Part shown: positions 1 to 64,000 of the stretch, one piece after another | How positions within the stretch are numbered: the first letter of the stretch is position 1 | Layout of the letters: each line of letters opens with the position of its first letter | Assembly: GCA_910591455.2 (NCBI GenBank) | Contig: OU342804.1 | Span: 27,369,781-27,433,780, forward strand | Source of the DNA: Pholis gunnellus | Lineage: Eukaryota; Chordata; Actinopteri; Perciformes; Pholidae | DNA length: 64,000 nt | Reading direction: 5' to 3' | Notes under the pieces: generated by a model | Databases searched by the model: none | What the model was told of the DNA's origin: nothing | The model's input: the letters and a program-made list of their open reading frames with translations, nothing else | Program-made: the position numbers and the translations under genes

Positions 1-2237
1 GCGCTACTGCGTGCTGCGTAGCAGAGCTGACGGTAAACACCAGAGCACCATGGCGAGTGACAACCTCTGCAGGACTGAATTAGCACTCATTCTGTGTCTC
101 TCTATCTCTGCCCGTGTCTTTCTGTTTTCTCTCCTTCGTGTCGCTCCCCCTCTACACATCTAGCTACACTGCAGAACACGGGCTGCACTCGGTGCACTCG
201 GTATGTACCCATGTTGTCATTACACCCACGCTAATGCAACTAATTAGACAGCAATGCCCATTTCTAAATTTAGAAAGCCATCACAATATGTTGCGCACGA
301 GATACTTGCAGCCGCCTGTGCCTGAATGTGTGCTAACTGACGCTCCATTTAGAATTGAGACGGAATAGCGGCTGCTAACTTGTGTTGGAACAATCAAAAT
401 ATTGCACTTCCATGGCGTTAGGGGCCTTAATAGAAACGGATGGTCGCAATAGATGCAGCAGAGATATCCTGACTTTCGGGCCCTGGCATAGGTGAAGCTC
501 CAGAAACACAGGCTCCTACATTTCCCATAATGCAACTGTGTTTTTCTTGATGTTAGACCCAACTTTCCTTACATCTTTTAAACACTTTGTAACAGAGCCC
601 AAGTAACCCGGATGAGGGTTCATTTCTCAGACTTGAGACAAACCCACAGAAGACATCACACCACAGTTTTTACAAGCTGAGTAGTACTCCCCATGGCGGG
701 TAAAGTTATCTTTAAGTCTTAAAGTGGTCAAGTCAATAGACATATAATTAATGCGTGATCGCTTTCATAATCCAATATTCATTTATTTAGAAAGCACTAA
801 AGATGAAATGGTCACAGCTTTCCGAGCGCGAGTATCTGCCGGCTTTCATTCATTTCATATCATTGCAAATTGAATATGTTTCAATTGTTTGACTGTTGGC
901 CAGACAGCAGAAGCAGTTTTAAGACATCTCTTCAGGCTCTGCAAATTTGAGATTATGATATACTAATATTCTAAATAATGAAGGAATGAATACAAAATCT
1001 AGTTGCATCCCAAGTGCAAAATCCGATGTTTACTCGTCCTTTTGTTTCATTGTTACAGTGTGTGCCTCCTTTAAATTGACACAATTTAAATTGAGTGATT
1101 TCCTGATTTCCCCCTTCTCTTTTTCTCTGTCCACACACTTTTTGTCTTCTTCTATTCGAATTTTTTGCATTTTAAATGTGCGTCTTCATCCGCCATCTGC
1201 TTTGATAATATTAGAAATCCAACTTTGGAAACAAATATAATTACCTTACGGCAACTACAGACGGGTTGCGGAGGTCAAAACGCCAGCAACACTTGTATAA
1301 AGAACAAGAGTTGTGGAGTTCATCAGGCTCGTCGTCAACCACAGACAGTTTGACGTTTTTCTTATCTGATTTGAAATATACAACAGTACAAGAAGGACTT
1401 GCTGTCTTATTATCTTCAGCAGCACATCACGTCGTCCGTCCCACTTTTCCTCTTCTTTCTCTGCCTCTCGCTCAGTTGCGGAGACATCCACACTCGGTTT
1501 CTCCTCCTCGCCTGCTTTTTGTATACTGTCATTCATCATCAGTGTCATTGGGTTTTCCATTCCACGCGGCACAACATCTGTTCGGGAGTGTTGCACTTGC
1601 CCTGTTTGAAAAAACTCGGCGAAGCAGTGCGACGAGAGAAGCCTGGAAGCAGTTTGCCCTCTCTGTGTCTGGTGTCAATTTACGTGCCAACCTCTGAACA
1701 CAGAGTGCACATGCAGTGTCTTTGGGAAATGGCCGAATCTCAGCAAACCGAATATCGGACATTCAGAGTCATTGTTCCACAGCAGTGAAAACTGGTGGTA
1801 TCTTCCTTTATTTTTGTTTGTGTTTTGTTTTAGAGATCTTTCGCAAAGACTTGGAAAAAGTCACAGCAAGTAAAGCAAAGGTTTAGGTGTCCCATCGAGC
1901 AGTGACAATGAGCGTATGCGTCACACCGGGGTCCTGGAGCTTGAACTCTTAATTGTAATGCAGTGCTCATTAGTGTTGTAAGACGCACCTGTGATCCTCC
2001 TGCTTTTACATATCTAAATATCTGCAGTGTAATTGGTCTGTGGCTCATTAAGAACATCACAGAGTAGTAAACCAACGGAATCTAATTATTGACTTCATCT
2101 GTTATTACGGACCTAAATTCAGTCATAATTCTCAACCCCCTGTAATACAGCTGAGGACAACAGCTAGTGTGTCATAAACAAACATTCCAGTTCATGTCGA
2201 CGTCCTCCTAGATCCATATTCTTATACGTGTTTAAAA

Positions 2238-2496
2238 TATATCTTGGATTGTTGTCATCCTGATTGTCCATACTGTAATTTTACGTTGGTCTCTCCACAC
2301 TTGACATCTATTGCACGTCTGTCCGTCATTGAAGATGTTGCTCTTCCATTTTTTCCCGTTAAAACGTTCCTTTCCTTATCTGAATCAAGGGGGCCAAAAG
2401 ACAGAGCGTGTCAGAGGATGCTGAAGAGATTGGGAACCTCCTTTTGGCAAATTTGGTATTTGTCATATTGGGCTATATCAATAAAATTGACTTGAC
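2238..2496 (+). mobile_element. LINE 3'-end repeat (teleost Rex/L2-like)
   Basis: Contains hallmark blocks of a very common teleost repeat: tctattgcacgtctgtccgt, ccattttttcccgttaaa, an agagcgtgtcagaggatg-like block, and the tail atattgggctatatcaataa followed by aattgacttgactc, which is the usual 3' terminus. No reverse-transcriptase coding is kept, so this is a 5'-truncated dead copy. Recognition is from memory of the consensus. The exact clade (Rex1/Babar versus L2) is uncertain. Confidence 0.75.
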
Positions 2497-2631
2497 TCGA
2501 TGCATTAAATATTTTGTGTATCAGAACGGCAACTAACGATGATTTTCATGAATGTACTGTCATTGTTATGATGAATTGTTTGGTTTAAAGAAAAATACCC
2601 CCCAAAAAAATGTTTATATCGTGTTTAGTTC

Positions 2632-2755
2632 AATTCTAAATACTTTATTCGTCCCTCAAGGGGCAATTTAAGGCGAGCAATACACAAAGATAATTCATTT
2701 ACACACACAAAAATCCCAAAAATATAAACATCACCAATGACTTAAAAAGACATAC
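2632..2755 (-). mobile_element. Reversed LINE 3' tail
   Basis: Read on the minus strand it ends in aattgccccttgagggacga followed by ataaagtattta, the typical 3' terminus of teleost L2/RTE-type LINEs. Only about 120 bp remain, and it abuts the long TG tract. Clade is not determinable. Confidence 0.6.
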
Positions 2756-2766
2756 ACACACCTTAA

Positions 2767-2902
<136 letters not shown>

Positions 2903-3365
2903 CTGAAACTAAACCTGGCGCGCTGAGGTGCTTGGGCTTTGAAGAGCTGCTGTTTTGATTTTGGGAGGCTCCGCACCTGTGCTTGTGCATTAGATGAAGG
3001 CTGCGCGGGATTCTGATAATAATAATTAATAGCGATGAGAATCAGCGGAGAAAACGATTCTTCAAGTCAACTGGCGTTGTTAAAAGGCATCAAAGAGACG
3101 AGCGCCGCTTGGATGCATGTTTGCTCGGAGGAAAACAAGCAGGCGTTCCTGTGATCCGGCTCGCACGTGGAACAGGAACAACTCCTTTGTTTGCCAGGAA
3201 GTGCGCCGCGCTCAGAGTCAACTCCGGAACAAATCCGTGGCATTCTGATTGGAGGGGAAATTATTAAAATAGGACAGTTTTAGAAAACAAAGGCCCGTTC
3301 TTCCCCTCTGGTTCAGTCCAACATTTTTGCTTCTCTGCCTAATTTTCTGTGTCTGTTTCTGGCAG

Positions 3366-56519
<53,154 letters not shown>

Positions 56520-56736
56520 GTAAGGACTTTATATTCATTATAATAAGATAAATAAAGCATATAGAGCTCTACAGCTCACTCTGCATGTCGGCCGGTCGGT
56601 CCACAAAAATGTCCCCACTCTTTGGTTTTCGCCCTCGGTGGCTGAAATGTGGCATGAAGGTCAAGTGTGTGGGTTTGAAGCTTTGTGTTCATGCCAACTG
56701 GCAATAAGGGGATGTGGCTGTGAGAGCGGTCTATAA

Positions 56737-57121
56737 CCAGGCAGCAGCCTCCAGTTCTGGAAAGTGAAACCAATGCTGAACTGCTTTAAACTTGCATTTT
56801 CTCTAATGGCCATCAGGGGGCGACTCATCTGGTTGCAAAAATTCAGATTGTATAGAAGTCTCTTAGAAAATGACCCTCCTTCTGACTTGAATTATTACCT
56901 CAGTAAATATTGTAAACATGAGTTTATGGTCTCAATCTCTAGTTTTAAGTCTTCTTTAATACAGCATGATGTTCATTTAGTAAATTATGGTCCATTTAGA
57001 GTCAAACAGACCATAAAGCAGAGGGCGGGGCTACCTTTTGATTGACGGTTCGCTGCCGCTACCAGAGCCGTACACGGCGTCTCTACGTCAATCCTCCGCA
57101 GTCCAAATATGGTCACTTCCC
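56737..57121 (+). repeat. Dispersed perch-like fish repeat, copy 3 (3' truncated)
   Basis: Same family as 50022-50531: taatggccatcagggggcga, atgagtttatggtctcaatc, cagcatgatgttcatttagt, gattgacggttcgctgccgc, gtccaaatatggtcacttcc. It stops there, without the gatggcgacgg-to-gtctatgg end. Confidence 0.72.
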
Positions 57122-57679
57122 CTTTCAAAGAGTTCCTTTTTCATTAGTGATACTTGAGCCACGTCCTCTTCCGTAACTTGTGAACCGTTTCTCATAGACA
57201 CTTGTGAAGCATTCATTTCTACACTATCCACTTCAGTTACAGAGAATTTCCAGAAGCATTTATTTTTCGGAACATTTCACTGCCTGAGCTTTTTATACAT
57301 CCACGTCAGAATTATTAATATTTTAACAGGGACAGCTGTCCTTAGTCTAGCTGAACACGACAGCGTTTGTTTTGAAGGATTTTGATAAAACAGAATGAGA
57401 AGAAGAGGGGCATATTGATTTTATTTGCTTTTTTTTATAAATGAGAAAATGACTTGATAAGGCTGTAATGTTTTAAATTGTTTTAAAGTAGTTATATACC
57501 TGTTTAAATGCAGGTCTCACCCACATGTGTATTTTTGTAAAATGCTGTAATATGTAACGTTAAAGGAAAATTAATCCTGAGTCCAAGTTTCCCAGCACTG
57601 TCGATCAAATATTCAGCCTGGAGTGAATGCAGTGGCGCTGTTTACGGGACACAGTTTTCTCAAAGTTTCTGCAGGACTG

Positions 57680-58153
57680 TCAAATACTGTGAAAGCCTCC
57701 AAAACACTGTCGGCCTTTTTCCACAGCAAAGCAACATTCAACAAACTGTCGCTTCCTCATTTGTTTCCTTCTTTTTATCAGGGTCCAAGGTATACTATAT
57801 CGAGTCTTGTTGTGGATGTGTGAAGTTGTGCACCTGTTGTTTACTTCTTTTAACAAATCTCTGAAGGAAAGATGACGATCGTGAACATAACTAGTTAGAA
57901 CATGCCGATCGAGAGTGCTGGAAGTGAATTTCTGTTGACTTGTGAGTGTCTTTTTACATGAATTTTCAATCTCAAACCGCTCCACTGCATGTATTCTCAA
58001 AGGGCTACTCCCTTCCGTTAATATCAGCAGTCCTGTCAACATCTGGCTGGGTTCTGTTTCGGCATACACAACATACCACGCCGAGCTTATGTTCACAAAT
58101 CCCCACCCTCTCACCTGAATAATGACAAGTATTTCCTTAATGTCAGCGTCCAC
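57680..58153 (-). other. Unassigned 157-residue open frame, minus strand
   Basis: Starts MDADIKEILVIIQVRGWGFV and is open for 474 bases without low-complexity sequence. No domain, transposase or gene family is recognised. Length alone is modest for chance in 64 kb, and it lies in an ITFG1 intron. Could be a fragment of an old mobile element or a random open frame; I do not claim a gene. Confidence 0.2.
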
Positions 58154-58452
58154 AGCTTTATTGATTGTTATGTCGTAGCTTGTAGCGTCACCGCGTCTCC
58201 GTAGGAGGACAGATTCCTGCGGTCCCGGAGCTGATGAACACTGCGCTGCTCTTTTACATCAGACTAACAAGGGTAGAGAGAGATGCATACACAGAGAGAC
58301 AAATAGATGCATAGAAAGATGAGACGAGACATTGAGGACAGCGATGCTGTGCCGTATTAGCCAAAGTTAACCCAGTTGACGTTATATTGTGGGAAGGATA
58401 CGGAGCTGGATGAGGACAAGCTGCACTGACAGCCTGGGGTCAGGGATATATA

Positions 58453-58454
<2 letters not shown>

Positions 58455-58526
<72 letters not shown>

Positions 58527-58551
58527 GCGTGTGCGTGTGTGTGTGCATGTG
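58455..58551 (+). repeat. (TG)n microsatellite with TGCG interruptions
   Basis: About 67 bp pure TG followed by about 30 bp with interspersed gc. Confidence 0.96.
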
Positions 58552-59139
58552 CTTGCATTCCTGTGTGCAGCATAATTCCACTTTGTCAGATTTCATTGTT
58601 TCATTTATCTCTTGGCACAGTTGGAGTCGATACATATTTAAAGAAAGAGGAGACAGATCAGCGTCCAACATCATTATTATTTCACCACCATTAGACAGCT
58701 ATGACCTCACGGCGACAAAGCGCTGCTGAAACTAATCAGTCAAAGGCCGCGGACTTTTCAATTAGGTGCTCTGCGTCCGAGCCCCAAAATAATAACAAAG
58801 AGCGGACAAAATATTAACACTGTTTTTAGTTGTCTTAAAGCGTGTCGAAACCCACAGCTTCACTCCCCCTCTACACACACTGCCGGTTTAAAATATGCAG
58901 TCAAATGGGCATAGAAAGAAAGAGCGGAGAGGCGGAGGGAGGGGGGGGGGGCTATCGCCACCTGCACCCACGCCCACTGCAAAGGAGATGGAGAGTCGTA
59001 CAGAATCACGCTGGATGCGGAGGCGATTTTTGGAATCGTACTAAAGTGAGATGCTGAAAAAGATCCAGTAATATTTTTTAGTCTCAACAAAAAGAACATT
59101 GCCAGTTTAAGAAGGCAGTTATTCACGTTAACACTTGTT

Positions 59140-59365
59140 TTGTATGGTCAAAAGTATGTGGACACTTGTATATTACATTACCTATTACACAACCATGGGT
59201 CTTACTCTGCAGCCTCCACTCTCTTGTGAGTTTTTTTATTTCTTTTTTATCCTGGCTGCAGCCGCAAGAGCATTTCTTTGAGGTCGGCCGGCAGTCAGTG
59301 TTCTAATCTCATCCCAGAGGTGTTGGATGTGGCTGATGTCAGGGCTCTGTGCAGGCCAGGCAAGT
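59140..59365 (-). mobile_element. Tc1/mariner-type transposon fragment
   Basis: Contains tatggtcaaaagtatgtgga followed by cacttgtatatt near one end. On the minus strand, 59361-59286 translates to AWPAQSPDISHIQHLWDEIR, the degraded C-terminal catalytic motif region of a Tc1/mariner transposase (usual form WPAQSPDLNPIEHLWDEL). Only this shard of coding remains. Confidence 0.8.
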
Positions 59366-59920
59366 TGTTAGAAGAACACTATTGTCTACAAAAGCACAGC
59401 TCCCCACATTTTACACACTGAGCCGTGACAAATAAACCGGCAACGATGCAAATCTGCGACAGTTGCAACACTTTTTCAATGAGAGAGCGGAGTCTGAGGT
59501 AAAAGGTTGTATAAGACACTGTAAGCTGTTTTGAGTTTCCTTTTAGCATAGTTAACGTATATCTGGGGCTTTTATTGTGAAATGTAAGAACGGAAGGAGT
59601 AGGTCTGGTCTGTGCTGCCTTTGTCAAGTTTGAAAGGAGTAATAAAGTTTGCCTTCTTGGTTCGGACCACGGAGCCTCTGTTGTTGGACACTGATACTCA
59701 TGAAATACCTTTTTGGGAGTTTGAGCCTCATGTAAAGAAAAATAATTTGAATATGTCTGTTCCGCACAGCGTGATTGGTTGATGCCTTTATTCTATGCGA
59801 AAGCTCAGAAAAATACACCTCATTCTGAATAAAAAACAAAAACAAACGTGGTTTGTGTGAAAGTACTCATGACAAATGCAACAGTTCAGAAAATAAATAC
59901 TGACCTGCGAATTAATAACA

Positions 59921-59982
59921 AGAAAAAAAACTCCCTACAGGGACAATTCAGAGTATTTCTTATCTTATCTATCTTCTAGCAA
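59921..59982 (+). mobile_element. LINE-like 3' tail fragment
   Basis: ctccctacagggacaattca, gagtatttcttatcttatct resembles the terminal hairpin and tail of teleost L2/RTE LINEs ending in a TCTTA/TCTA repeat. Very short, so clade is not given. Confidence 0.4.
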
Positions 59983-62742
59983 TGCATCAAATGACAAATG
60001 TAAGAAACAAACTATTATGACAGTGTGAAAGTAACCGCTCGTACAGATGAAGCTACAGAGAATCCTCACGGGCATCATTCTGAGAGGTGAAAATGGTTTG
60101 AGTCAACTTTGTAGCAGGTCATTCAGATTTGATGTCACTCAAAGACGCCACACACAAAGATTTTTAATAAAGGTATTCTATTGTTCATCTAGTTCATGTG
60201 AAGAAGAAGAGAAGGTCATGACATTTTGTCCACTCAGACATTCTCTTTTCCCCAGACAGTGCCTTTATGTTCCTGCTGTTCAGAAAGCTGAATCCCATTT
60301 ATTTAACATTAGAATATCCTGGCGTATTACAGTCTGCCCATCATAACTTTGGCTTATTTTTCCCACTGTGTGTTTGACTGGAGTGCACGGAGAGAGGAGG
60401 AGTAGCCAAAGGCTTTGCCGGCATAACTCCCCAGACCCCTCATTTAACAGCAGCAAAGTGCTGCCAGGGAGCAGGGTGTGTGTAGATGATTTAAAGTGTA
60501 TTTATTCTGTAGCTTGTAGCTCGGGGAACAGCCAGCGAGGCTGCCAGAGATGAGCAATGATGGGGTGCACACACACACACCCACACACACACACGCACAA
60601 TGTCTGGGCCTCTCCGCTGGGGCCCAACGATCTTCACTTACCCTTCACCCTGCTGAAAGGGAGAGAGCGCGGAGAGGAAAGGAGACGGAGCTTATAATAT
60701 GCTGAGAGATGGAGACAAGGGCCCGTGAAGGCACAGTATTATGACTGGAATTACTGTCGAACAAGAGGAGGGAAGGAAAGGAAAGGAAAGGAGGTCAGAG
60801 GACGTCAGGGTCTGGGGCTGGTGGGAGGCAGAGAGGAGATGGAGCATCTCAGTCTCAGTCTAGTGAGATACCTGAGAGAGACAATACTAATACACACAAA
60901 CACAAACACACATATAGTTCATACTGTATATACGTACTGCATGCTCACCCTCTTATCTGGCAAGTAAAGGTCAACAGCAACACTGACAGGTTCTCTTTCT
61001 AACTTGTTTTCTGTGTGTAGGGCATCCGCACAGTATGTTTACCTGTATAGGTGTACGCGCACGCTATGTGTGTGTCCGTGTAGTTTTCCTAAGCTTGCGC
61101 ACAATCTGTGTCCATATGTGTGCAGCACGTGCGTCAGCATGTGTGCATTCCCTGACATCTGTATTCTTGACCTTGTGTGTATGCGCGTGAACGCGTACGA
61201 GGCCGTGTACGCGCCCAGCAGAGGTGTGCCATGCCCCTTACTAAGCAGGTTGGATGAATGAGGATGGGCTGTGATTCTGACAACACCACACCTCATTATC
61301 AAGTAACTCCTGCTGAGAGAGGGGGAGAGAGAGAGAGGCGGGGTGGTGGGGATGAATAGTTATTCATTAACAACCTTTTTATTTCTCTCTCGCTCTCTCT
61401 CTGTGGACACTCAGAGACACGGCACAGGACAAACACCGTACTGCGTGGCCCTCAGGGTTCCAGGTCACACCGGTTCATCCATTTATCTTTAGTCGAAAGG
61501 GGAACGGTGTTGCATGTAACTTTCAGGGTGACAGTCATAATTTATAATAGATCGATGCACTAAGTAGTGTACAGATCTCCGCCAGGTGTGTCTGCAACGA
61601 CCACTGCTGTATTGTGTGATTGAATCAACGCAACCCACAATTGGCTAAGCCTCCGTGTAGACACTACTGTCCTGTGAGACGTCGTAAAACACACTTCATT
61701 CAAAGCAAAAACAAGCAGCGATGTATGCAGCGGCCCCTACCGACTGTTGGCCCGTTAAGAGTAGTGAGTGAGGAGTCAGCAGGCCGTCAATGTCCGTATA
61801 AAACGGGCATTAAAAGGTGTTTTTTGAGAAAGTGTGAGTCACCAAGTTTGCAGCTGTGTAGAATGGGAGATTAGCAGTGGACGGACACAGAGATGCACAC
61901 TCACTCACTCTCACTTACCGTTTTTAGTTTATTGTGGTATTGAAGACATCAAAAGATGTTGACAGTCTGTACGTTAATAATAATTGAATGTACAAGACGT
62001 TATCTACACGTGACTTGAGCTTATATGTAAGCTCAATATGCATTTCCTATTGGTAAACACATTTCACTGCTCTGTGCTGCTATGCTGTGGTTCTATGCGA
62101 CTGCAAGTGAAGCTCATTTTGTGAATTTCTTTTCAAGTGGTTTGGCCATTTATGCTACCTGAAGACTAACAGGTTTGTTTACTTGTGTTCTAGATTACTG
62201 GCTAATGGCCTTAGTATCACAACAGCAATCAGCAGTCTGCACAGCTGTTCTGGGAGATTGTGGAGCCCACTTATTTTACAGCTTATCAAAGTATTGAAAA
62301 ACCACTCTTACATTCGTCTGTTGATGCGCAGGGAGATAAAACAGAGAAGCTCATGTCTTTTTCTCTTGTTTGTCAAAATTAGAGTTTTTTTTCTCTTTGA
62401 TACATAAATATGCTCCAGTTATTGTCATTGCCACCAGCCATTACATTGGCTTCTTTTGACCCGCCACATTTGGCTGCTCGTGCCACCAAGCTGCAAAATT
62501 GAAACAGATTCAATAACACCAGCCGGCATAAAAGAGAGAATTGTAACAAGTCCGGAATGGTTGGCGCCGAAGATTGTAATGCACAGAGGAGAAAGGAAGA
62601 GGACGTTTGACAGAGAGAGGCGGGGACAGAAAAGAGTGAGCGCTCATGAGGAGGAGAATCATAACAGGCCCAGATCAATGTGGAGCTCTCTGCAGACCGT
62701 CCAATTAGGCTAATGAGTTCAGGGGATTAGCAACAGCTCCCT

Positions 62743-62774
62743 CACACACACACACACACACACACGCACACACA
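62743..62774 (+). repeat. (CA)n microsatellite
   Basis: About 22 bp CA followed by a broken continuation. A similar short CA tract lies at about 60570-60599. Confidence 0.9.
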
Positions 62775-63059
62775 ATCATTGTACATGCACAAAGAAAAAA
62801 CACATGTTAACCTGCAGCAAACATATTTATCATACCTTAACCTTTCAGGGGTGCTGAGCTGTGTTGACCTGTACATTCACTCGAAAAGCCCTTTTGTGTT
62901 GCTTTTCTTTTTGCCGCATCATGCTGTTGCCTCAAGCAGTGTCGTAAAAAAGCCAGCTCATTGCGCTCGACATCCTACCGATCCTCGGCCACGGTTATAC
63001 CTTGAGTTCCAACAGTGAGCGTTTCCCTATTCTCAAACCCCTTTTTTATTAGCACGGTG

Positions 63060-63525
63060 TTTGGAAGATGGAGCTGGAGAACGAGCGGGGAGAATTCACG
63101 ATGTGGAGTTGGGTGGATGAGAGAAATGGGAGAAAAAAGGGCCAGAAAGGGGAGACAGTGAGAGGGTTCAGAGGGCCAAGTCGAGAGAGAGGAGCAGAGC
63201 TGCCGAGAGGGTAAAAAAGGAGAGGAGAGGAGCGAGAATTCAGGGTGGGACCGAAAATAACAAGATAGGAGATGGGAGGAGAGGAACGCGGGGAGATCAG
63301 CGCAGAGGGGAGGAAATATAACCCTCCACAGAGACATGGAGAATTACTATTGATCGGGCTTAGCATGCTTCTCATCCCTGTTTTTCACTCCTTTGCCTCC
63401 CTCCTCCGTCCCTCTTCCCCCATTTTTTCTCCCCTCTTCCCCTCTTGCCCTTTTCTCACTTTCTTCTCCTTTCTCTTCCTTTGCTCAGCCTGTAACTTCT
63501 CCTCTGTCTCTCGCTCTCTCTCTCC
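63060..63525 (+). repeat. Purine-rich block followed by pyrimidine-rich block
   Basis: About 63063-63330 is GA-rich (gagaggagcgagaattcagg-like) and 63385-63525 is CT-rich. The two could pair imperfectly. The frames they produce on either strand are compositional artefacts. Confidence 0.75.
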
Positions 63526-64000
63526 ATAGATTATCAAGAGATTGTTAAACTTTGAATTTGTCACCGCTGTTGTCTGCCAAACCGTTGATCAATGGGTCTC
63601 CAAAGACACTCGAGTTTAAATGAAATGCATGTAGTGTCTTAATGTAGGATGTACCTTGTCACAGACTCTCAGTCTTGCTTGCCGTCTGTTTATATACCGG
63701 CGCAAATATGCAGAAACACGCCATTGTAATGGTTAAAAAAAGAGAATGAGAGGCTTTCCTCGATGCATTCAAACTTCATGAAGCCACCTTTTTCACCGCG
63801 TCGTGGAAGTTCACAAGCAAACATTTCTCAGCACTGGCTGAGAGGATATTCTTTTTGGCACACTGTCAAGCTTCCATTCCTCCCGCCAGTCTTGCGGTGC
63901 GTCGAACTGAAACGCAGCGCGTTGAAAGCTCACTTGGTTTTGTTGGTTGGTGCTCTTGGATCCATTGTGTGCCGAGTCTCGTCTCCAAAAGTTCCTCAGA

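Larger units (their letters stand above)
56520..64000 (+). other. ITFG1 intron downstream of exon F (5' part)
   Basis: Starts with gtaagg and runs to the window edge with no further exon recognised. It holds a dispersed-repeat copy, a 157-residue unassigned open frame on the minus strand, TG and CA tracts, a Tc1/mariner fragment, a LINE-like tail, and a purine block followed by a pyrimidine block near the right end, listed separately. Confidence 0.75.

Noticed and set aside
1..110. Upstream ITFG1 exon at the left edge
   Set aside because: The frames do not match the family residues expected before exon A, and no suitable phase-1 donor was seen.
62975..63375. 120- and 108-residue frames on -
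   Set aside because: Antisense of a purine-rich block; low complexity.

Overview
The window looks like teleost fish nuclear DNA, probably from a percomorph (perch-like) species. The evidence is AT/GC-balanced, intron-dominated sequence, very long TG/CA dinucleotide tracts, and many degraded interspersed repeats that I recognise from perch-like fish genomes: L2/Rex-type LINE 3' ends, a hAT miniature element, a Tc1/mariner transposase shard, and several dispersed teleost repeats. There is no bacterial, phage or operon organisation. Almost every long open frame is a by-product of a simple repeat or a transposon remnant.

One protein-coding gene is supported. It runs left to right on the + strand and crosses both window edges. 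Six internal exons (3366-3460, 14933-15084, 37909-38059, 39721-39829, 53303-53346, 56441-56519) have consensus splice sites, keep one continuous frame across every junction, and encode 210 residues of the T-cell immunomodulatory protein ITFG1 (TIP/LINKIN family). This is a type I membrane protein with a calcium-binding FG-GAP/VCBS beta-propeller ectodomain. The segment holds three Dx[DNY]xDGxxD-type calcium loops, three closely spaced cysteine pairs and three N-glycosylation sequons. The N-terminal exons (signal peptide and early repeats) lie to the left. The C-terminal exons (end of the ectodomain, transmembrane helix, short tail) lie to the right.

Layout: 1-3365 is the 3' part of an upstream intron, with two LINE tails and a 130 bp TG tract. 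The 11.5 kb intron 3461-14932 holds a dispersed repeat at 8.7-9.0 kb, CT/CTGT and TG satellites, and a SINE/LINE-like tail at 14.5 kb. The 22.8 kb intron 15085-37908 is the main repeat reservoir: a LINE C-terminus remnant at 17.6 kb, a 13-unit minisatellite at 20.6 kb, two related repeats at 22.1-22.6 kb, a hAT-like 3' end at 25.2-25.8 kb, an L2/Rex reverse-transcriptase remnant at 30.8-31.7 kb, a teleost repeat with CA tail at 33.8 kb, a foldback at 35.0 kb, and a perfect hairpin plus LINE tail at 36.8 kb. The short intron 38060-39720 separates two exons whose junction falls inside a calcium loop. The intron 39830-53302 holds a hAT miniature element with intact 8 bp target duplication (46.4 kb), poly-C/CA and TG/poly-G tracts, and more dispersed repeats. 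The intron 53347-56440 and the trailing intron 56520-64000 hold a possible small terminal-inverted-repeat element, another dispersed-repeat copy, a Tc1/mariner fragment and a TG tract.

I found no convincing second gene, tRNA, rRNA, CRISPR array or novel multi-gene system. The observations most worth a second look are structural: strand-biased TG tracts in the pre-mRNA sense orientation, the minisatellite with two alternating unit lengths, the hairpin and foldback elements, and the hAT miniature element with GCTGCT/CGTCGT-rich internal repeats.
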